A stretch of DNA of 64,000 nt from assembly GCF_001625195.1 (NCBI RefSeq), contig NC_054391.1, positions 2,170,001-2,234,000 on the forward strand. The letters are read 5' to 3'. Made by a program: the position numbers and the translations under genes. The DNA is from Drechmeria coniospora. Lineage: Eukaryota; Ascomycota; Sordariomycetes; Hypocreales; Ophiocordycipitaceae. Shown here piece after piece: positions 55,974 through 64,000 of this stretch. Position 1 is the stretch's first letter. Every line of letters starts with the position of its first letter. Below the pieces are notes generated by a model. That model was not told the origin of the DNA. It searched no databases and saw only the letters and a program-made list of their open reading frames with translations.

Positions 55974-58900
55974 ATGGCTATTGTTTTACCGGGAAAGCCA
56001 CAGTCCAGCGTCCAGGGGCTGGCAACTGGCCTCTGGCAAGGCCGGCATCTCAATGTAAGTTCTCGAGCTTCTGGTCCACCACGAAATACACGGACTGGTT
56101 CCGAAAATCTGAGGCAGGCATGATCTCTACAGGTGTACACAACAGGCGGCGCCTTTACCATACTCGATGGCCCTCAAACAGTACTCCAGACCGTGTACAA
56201 CGATGACGATGACGAGCACCAGCTAGAAGCGATTGCAATTGACGAGGCGTCGGGAAAAGTTGCCGTCTGTTCCGCTGAGCAAGTTCGAATATACCAACCA
56301 GTCAACTCTGTCGATGGTGATAATCCAAAGGTTACCTACCTCCACTGACCGTGCACGCTCCTCGCATGGCCTTTGACCGGGGCTGATAAGCAAGCAGTGG
56401 ACTCGGCAGGCTTATTTCGAAGTCTCCTCACTCAAGTCAGCCGCGCCATGTTCGCTATCCTGGGGCAGCTCCGAAGAGCTTCTCGTTGGCAACACCACGC
56501 TCTCACTCTTCGCGACCAAGACCCATCCGCCCACCTGCTCGTGGATCAAATCTCTCCCCAACCCGGTCATGACATCGATCATCTCATACGACTCGGCATA
56601 CATCGCTAGTGTCAGTCACCACGACCGACTGCCAAAGGTATGGAGGCGGCTAACCTACGGTCCGGACGAAGTTCGATTTGATATGACTTATCTCCGCCAC
56701 CCCGACATCGTCACGTCTATCAGGTGGCGAAAACCTTATCACCTGGACCAAACCGTCGAGAATGTCCTGTATACAGTTTGTCTCGACTTTCGTGTCCGTA
56801 TATGGACTGCGCCGGATGCGAGTGACGGGCGATACTGGCGTCTCTGGGGGCAGGTGGATCTCCATGAAAATGGTAGCGGGATACCTACTTCGCCCAGCTG
56901 TCGATTTGTATGCATCATCGATGGCCGTGACTTTACTACTGCGGTGGAAAGTGCTGCGAAAGATCGCATGGCAAGCAATTATAGCACTGACGATGTAGCC
57001 CTGGATTACGTTGTGGCCATTGCTCGCAAGAACCCCGAAATATGTCTGGCTTTTTACAGCAACGGAGGTATTTCAGCATGGGCTCTTGAAAATGTCGGCA
57101 AAGTCTCCAGAAGCAGTGGAAAGATACTAAACATTGCGGACGTCCAGGTTCGACAGATTGAAAGCATATCGTCCTTCCTTAAGCCTTTCGGCAACCGCTT
57201 CAGTCATATTCAGGTCGAAACGTACTGTGGAAAGCCAGACGGACGACTATACATGCTCCTCCACGTGTTTGACGGCCGAGTGGGCGTCTTCACGGGGGAT
57301 GTTGCAGACCTCCTCGACCCCACACACAATGACAAAGGCATTGCCCTGCAGACAGTTTGGTCTGGTCATTCTGCGCCTATAAAGAAGATAGTGCGCAATT
57401 TTAGTGGTAGAGCTATTGTGTCGAGGACCGCTGCTGGCGAGTGCGTTGTCTGGCAACACTCGTCGTCATTGCCGCCCCTGAGGGCTTTAACTCGCCGGAG
57501 CACCATTCCTGAAAAGCGGCATATTCATCGTATATGTGTCCTTCGACAGGGCCGCTTCGTCATTCTCATTTGTGGAACTGAGCTATCACTATGGGATTGC
57601 AGGGCAGAGATAGCGGCTCCTCTTGCACGATGTGCGTTCCAAATTTCAGGTACACCGCTCTGTCTTATCATACTGCCTCGGCCTGATGCCAGAAAGTCGA
57701 CGACGGCTCACGTAGCCATGATAACTTCGGATCGACAAGGCATAGTATGGGAGGCAAATCTACCGCACTATTTGGATGATCCAGCTGGCAACGAGGGCGC
57801 GGCCATATTCGAGTTCTGTCGCTTCGAACTAAACATGCCCGATTCGCTAAAATATGTCCTCCCCGTTGATCCTGCTGGCTCACTCCCGGTAACATCGGAC
57901 TCTTTGGACGTATTTGCCAGGGATATTGCCATGTCCTATACGTGGACTGGCCGGGTCGACCTCTGGACAGCTCGCATCGACCCTTCGCGCCGGTGCGTTG
58001 ACTGGCTTTCGACGTGCAGCACGGAAACAGGGCTTACCAACCCAGCTCTGGCGAGCGGCAGCATGCTAAAGAAGGCAGCATTGGTGAACTCAGCAAGATC
58101 CCAGTTAACGATATGGGACATTGGTGGTTCCCGCCTGGAATATGAACAGAACTACAAACTGCACGACGAAATTCAAGATCTTGACTGGACATCCACCCCG
58201 GACAGTCAGTCAATTCTCGCTGTGGGCTTCCAATATCGCGTCATTCTGGTATCTCAGATGCGGTTTGACTACCTCAACAAAGGGCCAGCTTGGGCACCAA
58301 TCCGAGAGATCAGTACTCGCCCCCTCACGCCCCACCCTATTGGGGATTCTACCTGGCTTGGGGATGGCCATTTAGTTGTCGGTGCTGGAAATCAGTTATT
58401 CATATACGACAGACATGCCGGCAGTGTTGACTCTCTCATTGCGGATTTTCGTACGGCCAATCGTAGGGACGGGTCGTGGGACCTGTTCCAAGCCGTCCAG
58501 AGATTCAACGGCCCCATTCCCCTATTTCACCCACAGTTCCTTAGCCAGTGTATATTGGCCGGAAAGAGTTTTCAAGTCCGGCAAATCCTTGCGGCTCTAC
58601 ACAAGACACTCAAGTACCTCATTCCGGGCGAAGCTGTAGATGACTACCTTGGTCTAGATTTGCAGGACTTCCACACGATGCCGGTGAGTTGACAGATGGT
58701 TGTATATTCTGAAGCACTGAGAATGCTGACGGAGCCGTCGTATTCTAGATCTCCCGGAGTCTCGTGCCCGGCAAGGCAAAGAACTCCTACTTGAATGGAA
58801 CGTACAACATGCCGGGAGTTGAGGGCCGGGAGGATGAAGTCGGGGATGCCACGGAGATTTTCTCTGAACAGATGGCGGTGGCTATCAATGAGCGACTGCT

Positions 58901-60426
58901 AAGAATCGGGATACCTCAGCTTACGGGTCATGAACAGATACAACTTGCTGATATGGTAGAGTGCGTAGCACTTGTGGAGCAGCATCGTCGGTCGATGGAT
59001 GAGAATGCTGCCAGATTCATGCTCTTTTACCGACAAAATTCCTTACGAAAGGGGCAGACTGGCGAAGCGCTATTATCGTGGAGGGAAATTAACTGGGCCT
59101 ATCATTCGAGCAGTCAGGACTTGCTCGCCGACTTTGTCTCGCGACAGGCACACGGGCAGATGCTTTGGCATCACGCTCGTGGCAGTGGCATCTTCATGTG
59201 GCTTTCTGATGTGAAGGCGTTGGTAAGTGACCTGAAGGCTCACGCGGATTCGTAATTTGGAAATGGCTGACCGACAGCACAGAGGGCACAGTTCGAGATA
59301 ATTGCTCAAAACGAATACATCAAAACCGAAGAAAAGAACCCTGTTCACTGCAGCCTCTTCTACCTGGCTCTTCGCAAGAAAACAGTATTGCAGAGGCTGT
59401 GGCGGATGGCCAGCTGGAATAGGGAGCAGGCGGCGACGCAACGGTTGCTGTCAAACAACTTCGACGACCCGAAATGGCAGAGAGCGGCGCTGAAGAATGC
59501 GTACGCGTTGCTTGGCAAGCGAAGATTTGGTGAGTTTGACGTGTGTCTTGATACGTTCGCACTATGCTGAGTGGGTGAACAGAATACGCTGCTGCCTTCT
59601 TCCTACTTGCGGACCACCTCGAGGATGCCGCCGAAGTTTGCTTGAAGCAACTGAAAGACCTTCAGTTGGCCGTTGCTATCACACGAGCATACGAGGGAGA
59701 CGGCGGGCCAATTCTGTGCAAGCTGCTTCAGGATGAGGTTCTCCCCCTTGCAGCCCAGGAGGGAAACCGATGGCTCGCATCGTGGGCATTCTGGATGCTT
59801 GGCCGCAGGGACATGGCAGTCAGGGCCCTTGTAGTATGTGTAATGTCGGCCAAAGCTGTACAAATGCTAACAATTGGCGTGACAGATGCCTGTGTATGCG
59901 CTCCTTGAAACTCCGAGTTCGCCCGACATCAAGTCGCGGCTGTTCCTCACGGATGACCCGGCTCTGGTTGTCCTTTACTCGCAACTTCGCCAGCAGACTT
60001 TACAAACGCTCCGAGGGGCGTCGAAAATAACTCCAAGGGTAGAATGGGAGTTCGTGCTGCACAGCGCAAAATTGTACGACCGTATGGGATGCGATCTACT
60101 GGGCCTAGATCTGGGTAAGTCGGAGCAGATAGAGGCAGGAACCCGTGTGTTGACTGTCTCGTTCTATAGTGCGAAACTGGGAATTCCAGCAGCCAGCCAC
60201 GGCTGGGTTTGGTGGTGAGGTTAACCCGCTAAAACTGTTGCGCCGAAGAAGCTCCTTGGTTGTCGACGATTTGCCTCCTCCGCGGCGCGACTTTGAGATG
60301 AAACCAAGAGACGAGGATGAGAGCGCAAATATGTTTGCGAAATCGGCTGCGAAGGCTTCAGCAGCGGTCCCCCCAGTTTTTGAGGAGCCCGACGCGAATT
60401 CGTTACTAGATAGTTTCGGGCTGTAA
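55974..60426 (+). CDS. RAV1: RAVE complex subunit RAV1 (DmX-like WD40 protein)
   Basis: Rav1, with Rav2 and Skp1, drives assembly of V-ATPase V1 onto Vo at endosomes and vacuoles. Eight exons join in frame: 55974-56054, 56133-56330, 56398-58683, 58749-59222, 59283-59529, 59583-59833, 59886-60114 and 60170-60426. The product is 1,340 residues; yeast Rav1 has 1,357. The N-terminal half is a WD40-type propeller (for example SVSHHDRLPKVWRR, and IVSRTAAGECVVWQH). The RAV1-specific helical block lies in exons 4-6 (RLLRIGIPQLTGHEQIQLAD; FYLALRKKTVLQRLWRMASW; FFLLADHLEDAAEVCLKQL). The tail is acidic and ends NSLLDSFGL. The third-exon acceptor could also be 3 bp upstream (AAG instead of CAG). It is divergent from COG6. 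Confidence 0.92.
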
Positions 60427-60694
60427 TATAGCAATTTCTCCTTATTTCCCACCTGCCTTTCTCCTCTATAAATTGGTATATGCGTATTCGTTTTGGTAGT
60501 AGTTTAATTATGTTTTTGTAATAAGGAGTCCTGGGCTATTCATTGCTAATTAATTATTAAAAGAATAATTATAGTATGTAGTAGACATATATGAGCGTAT
60601 ATATACTTATAATACTAAGGCTTGCTACTTATATATAATATTTAAACCTAGTTTAAGTAAAATTGAACGTATAAGTACTTATTATACTTAAATA
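60427..60694. other. RAV1 3' flank, AT-rich
   Basis: A short 3' UTR region is followed by AT-rich sequence leading into the LTR at 60695. I see nothing else. Confidence 0.5.
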
Positions 60695-60870
60695 TGTTAC
60701 GGTATCGGGCTAAGCCCATATGTATAACATATAACAAAGGGAGACAACAGACCTACCTAAGGAGCGCATACAAATAGGAAGCCCTAACTAATAAGTAGTC
60801 TTTCTTCCTTTAAGTCTTTCAGTAAATACTATTGAGATTCCTAGAGCAGCTAATTATTAACTCCGTAACA
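60695..60870 (+). mobile_element. Solo LTR, family A subtype 2 (176 bp)
   Basis: It runs TGTTACGG to CCGTAACA with a perfect 5-bp duplication AAATA at 60690-60694 and 60871-60875. The body resembles the interrupted LTR at 54626 (GGGAGACAACAGACCTAC, AGGAAGCCCTAACTAATAAG). Confidence 0.9.
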
Positions 60871-61043
60871 AAATAGGTTATAATATATACATACTATACT
60901 AAGGAATGTACTTGTTAAATACTATATATTTATTCCTTAAAGGGTTTGCAAAATAGTACTAAATAAGAGTAATAATAAGCTACAGCCTTTTGTTTCTATA
61001 AAAGTAGGCGTTTTAAGAAAGTCTTATATCTTCTTCTTACTTT

Positions 61044-61226
61044 TATTACGGAGTTACTAGGCAGCTGCTCTAAGAATCTCAATAAAGTTTAGTAAAAGAC
61101 TTAAAGAGAGAAAAGGACTACTTATCCGTTAGGGCTTCCTTTCTATATATACCCTTTGCTTTTGGGTGGGTCTGTTATCCTCCTTGTCTTATATTATCCA
61201 GTTGGGCTTAGGCTAATACAATAATA
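61044..61226 (-). mobile_element. Decayed family A LTR
   Basis: TATTACGGAGTTACTAGGCAG opens a reverse-oriented LTR whose right end (TGGGCTTAGGCTAATACAATAA) is degenerate. No target duplication was found; the right boundary is approximate. Confidence 0.65.
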
Positions 61227-61333
61227 CTCGTATTGTAATTTTCTTACTAGTTAACTTTTATTATATAATATAACTAGTTATAAGATAAGTTATTACTTAT
61301 ACTAAGGAAAACCCTTTCAAATATTATCGATTT

Positions 61334-61536
61334 TGTAAGACTAGGCGCCCGGGTAAAGCTCGGGTAGACAGGAAGGCGGGGTAGCCCTAGGAGTAAGGCA
61401 CGCCCCGGCTACAAAAGGAGTATAAGTACGGAAGCTCAAAAGGGGTCAAGCTTTACTTAGTCTTAAATACTATTCAATTTCTGAAAGAAGGCTTACTTAC
61501 TTACCTAACTGTCTTTAAACTGTCCCGCTCATTACA
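61334..61536 (+). mobile_element. Solo LTR, family B (203 bp)
   Basis: It runs TGTAAGAC to CATTACA. The flanks are GATTT (61329-61333) and AATTT (61537-61541), a 5-bp duplication differing by one G-to-A change. It contains CACGCCCCGGCTACAAAAGG and AGTATAAG as promoter-like sequence in the sense direction. It is the best copy for defining family B ends. Confidence 0.82.
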
Positions 61537-62510
61537 AATTTCCTATATCAATTCCCTAGAAATCCTAGTAAAAATTTATTAAAAGACCTTTTAAGTAAAA
61601 GATAATAAAGAAATAAGGCTCTCCCCCTATAAGCAAGCTATAAAAGTAAGTCCAGGCTATAATAACTTAATATGAAATTTTTAAGTATAAGTTGTTAAAA
61701 TACTAGTATTTATACTAGTAAGACTACCCAAATAGAATACTATCCTATTAGTACTAGTAGTAGTACTCCTAGTACGGATGCTATACTATACTGCAAGTAT
61801 TGGTAAGCATATTGAGTTAACCAATAGTATACAACATACTACTTCTCCGAACTACGACTCGGAGCGACATACGGTAGTACTACTACCAACCAACTCACTA
61901 CTATAATATAACCTATATAGGTAGTAGACAGTCGACCTCTAGAGCCAATTAATCGGAACGACAATTGCTGCTCTCCTAATTGCTACTAGCGCTTGCCAGC
62001 CCATAATACTATTATAGGCCGGACCACTCAATCATTATGTGATGGAATTAGCTAACCTAATGACTGAGACGAGCTATCTAACCTTATGACTGGAAGCAGT
62101 CAACTAACGTATAACTGAAACAGCCATCCAACTGTATAATGGTTTCAGCCATTAAGCCATAGTACGATAGAGCTTTTAACCTACGATAGAATCTCCGATT
62201 AAGCTGTTATTGGAGATTGTTCTGTAGACATAAATAGCTGCTCTTTTCCTGTACTGTAGCTAGAAGAAACAATTGCATTCGTTTGTATAATTCGGTACTA
62301 CTAATTGTGCACTCTTGCCCAGTTACTAACTGGCACTCCCCTTATTGCTGTTACTAATAGTCTAATTGATTCACTAGTCCGTGCGATACACTTCCACTAT
62401 CCCCTCCTCTTGCGCATCAATTGCAAAGATAAGTCAAGCTAATAATAATAGCCCTGGGGAATTCTTATATAAAATGCTTCTTTATTTTTGTAACACATAT
62501 GGGGAGGTAT
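61537..62510. other. AT-rich gene-free stretch
   Basis: No gene or alignable repeat was recognised. The composition and lack of frames suggest mutated transposon sequence. Confidence 0.5.
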
Positions 62511-62653
62511 ACCCATATAGACAATAGACCAGTTAACCGTTCGACTAAATGGCCAAACTGTCAAAAGATCCGCCAGTATCTGCACTTAGTGCGGGTACTG
62601 CACCCTACATTTGCTTATAAGGCCTATACGCCTGTAGCGCGCCTTACAATTTT
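62511..62653 (+). repeat. Family D repeat, best-preserved copy
   Basis: The copy starts ATACCCATATAGACAATAG and ends GTAGCGCGCCTTACAA. The strong internal palindrome GCACTTAGTGC and the TATAAGGCCTATA segment are intact. Other copies lie at 2430-2568 (reverse), 49057-49133 and 54964-55099. Confidence 0.75.
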
Positions 62654-62754
62654 AATATCTTCTTTTGTATATATAATAGGAAGAAGTATCTTGAATTTAT
62701 ACATAAGTATCTAGTATTTAGTCTTATTAGCAGATGCCTGTCTAGAACAGGACT

Positions 62755-62975
62755 ATATTACTAGTAGCTATAGTAGCTGCAATAGTTATGGTAATGGCCT
62801 TCGTAGTTATAATAACAAGAGTAGTTGCAATATCTTCAGTAATGACTGTACTTATGATAATTAAAATAACTCTGTAAGTATAGCAACCATAGTAATTATA
62901 GTAACCCTAATAGTTATAGCAGCAGCCCTAGCAGTTATAACAGTCCGGGTAGTTACAATAGCTCTAGTAGCAGTT
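62755..62975 (+). repeat. Imperfect ~18-21-bp tandem repeat
   Basis: Units of the type TAGTTATAACAGTCCGGG / TAGTTACAATAGCTCTAG recur with substitutions across about 220 bp. In one frame this would read as a Ser/Asn/Tyr/Gly-rich low-complexity sequence, so it may be an eroded coding repeat or a minisatellite. Confidence 0.5.
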
Positions 62976-63233
62976 GGATATCTTAGAGGTTTCCCTATAG
63001 GAGCTAAGCCGGTGCTATCTATATAAGCGGCAAGCCTAGGCGTCACAGGTATGGGGGGAAACGTAGGGGTGTGCCTCCTGGGCGCCGATGTTAAGTATGG
63101 TTCGAGTACTCAGTACTGTTATGCTCTGTGCCTGCTCCTATTGGAGCCGTCAGTCAAGCTCTGGAGTCTTTTCTATTGTCATGCTCATATTCGCCCGCAA
63201 CAGAAAAGTTGAGAATCGACAGTGAGCTCACCC

Positions 63234-64000
63234 ATGGACCCGACAACGGGGTCCCCGTTACCACTGGGTCGCCACTTTGCACTGCGCAGCGTTGCCGTTG
63301 GGCTCGGGGTCGGGACAGTAATATGCGCGGCCAATGTTTATTTTGGCCTGCAGACCGGCTGGGTGTCTATCATGTCCATGCCTGCCAGCCTCATGGGATT
63401 TGGCGTATTCAATCTGCTGCGTCGCCACTTGCAGTTCCCCTTCACGCCGGTGGAGAATGTCCTTCTCCAGAGTGTCGCGTGCGGCATGGCTATCATGCCC
63501 CTAGGCTGCGGCTTCGTCGGCGTGGTAAGATCACAGCTCAAATTGTCGTGTCGCGTCCCCCCCCCCAGCATCTTGTTCTCATATGGTTCTCTGCAGATCC
63601 CAGCCATGGAATATCTTTTGTCCCCAGACGAACAGGGTGCTCTCTCGCTGAGCCTTCCACAGCTGGTTGCCTGGTCCCTTGGCTTGTGCTATTTCGGCGT
63701 CGTTTTCGCTGTGCCTTTGTGAGTAATGCCAAACCCTCCAACCGCACAGCACGGCAAGCAGCCGAGACATAACATTGATTAACTTCTCCGGACGCTCGGG
63801 TATAGACGGCGCCAGTTTATCATCCGTGAGCGGCTGAAATTTCCAAGTGGCTTCAGCACAGCCGTCCTCATATCCGTGCTGCACGATCAAGGGGGTCTGT
63901 CTTGGAGTAAGCAGCATCTCGATGCTGCCGCTCATGGAGGTTTCGCAAGCCTTACCCCCGACGTCGTCACCCCCTGTCAAGAGACGCCGCCCAATGAAGT
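63234..64000 (+). CDS. OPT-family oligopeptide/metal-chelate transporter (5' part)
   Basis: This is a proton-coupled importer of small peptides or metal chelates in the plasma or vacuolar membrane. Exons 63234-63524, 63597-63718 and 63806 onward are in frame; the third runs off the window. Membrane segments and family blocks are clear: LRSVAVGLGVGTVICAANVY, FGLQTGWVSIMSMPASLMGF, WSLGLCYFGVVFAVPL spliced to RRQFIIRERLKFPSGFSTAV. These fit the YSL-like branch of OPT better than the ISP4-like branch, in my reading. The ATG at 63234 leaves only about 10 residues before the first block, so an upstream exon may be missing. Introns are 72 and 87 bp. Confidence 0.85.

Overview
This window comes from a filamentous ascomycete (Pezizomycotina). 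Three things point there: short GT-AG introns of about 50-110 bp with CTAAC/CTGAC-like branch sites, gene content such as a HOS2-type deacetylase, a SUN-family wall protein, class II aldolase and RAV1, and C-to-T/G-to-A decay of repeats like that left by repeat-induced point mutation (RIP). Sordariomycetes, perhaps Hypocreales, is my best guess for the lineage; that is inference from protein resemblance only.

The layout alternates gene islands with repeat islands. Repeats 1-9.2 kb: a series of tRNA-Gln(CUG) genes and decayed derivatives, solo LTRs of two families, a DGAT2 gene standing alone (3.9-5.1 kb), and a Ty3/gypsy gag remnant interrupted by a solo LTR. Genes 9.8-39.9 kb: enolase (-), PNO1 (-), MDM31 (+), eIF3j/HCR1 (-), a PHD-finger chromatin protein (+), a MAT-like HMG-box protein (+), a SUN-family protein (+), HOS2 (-), BCS1 (+), class II aldolase (+) and a KES1-type oxysterol-binding protein (-). 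Repeats 40.2-49.9 kb: a complete 7,424-bp Ty3/gypsy chromovirus with a 5-bp target duplication, plus copia and other repeat debris. Then COG6 (-, 49.9-52.1 kb), an AT-rich nest of LTRs (52.1-55.3 kb), RAV1 (+, 56.0-60.4 kb), a further LTR-rich stretch, and the 5' part of an OPT transporter (+) running off the right edge.

The genes are mostly housekeeping: glycolysis (enolase, aldolase), ribosome biogenesis and translation (PNO1, eIF3j), mitochondria (MDM31, BCS1), Golgi and vacuole traffic (COG6, RAV1, KES1), storage lipid (DGA1) and chromatin (HOS2, PHD protein). They show no pathway clustering.

Four observations stand out. (1) The chromovirus carries a GC-rich, cysteine-rich open frame on the strand opposite gag-pol, between the chromodomain and the 3' LTR. 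(2) Its primer-binding region is an 11-nt reverse complement of a segment inside its own LTR, as expected for Tf1-type self-priming. (3) Several LTR families share a terminal hairpin whose stem changes sequence but stays paired. (4) Intergenic DNA, above all 24.6-28.4 kb, is packed with GTAC and TACTCCGTA/TACGGAGTA words.
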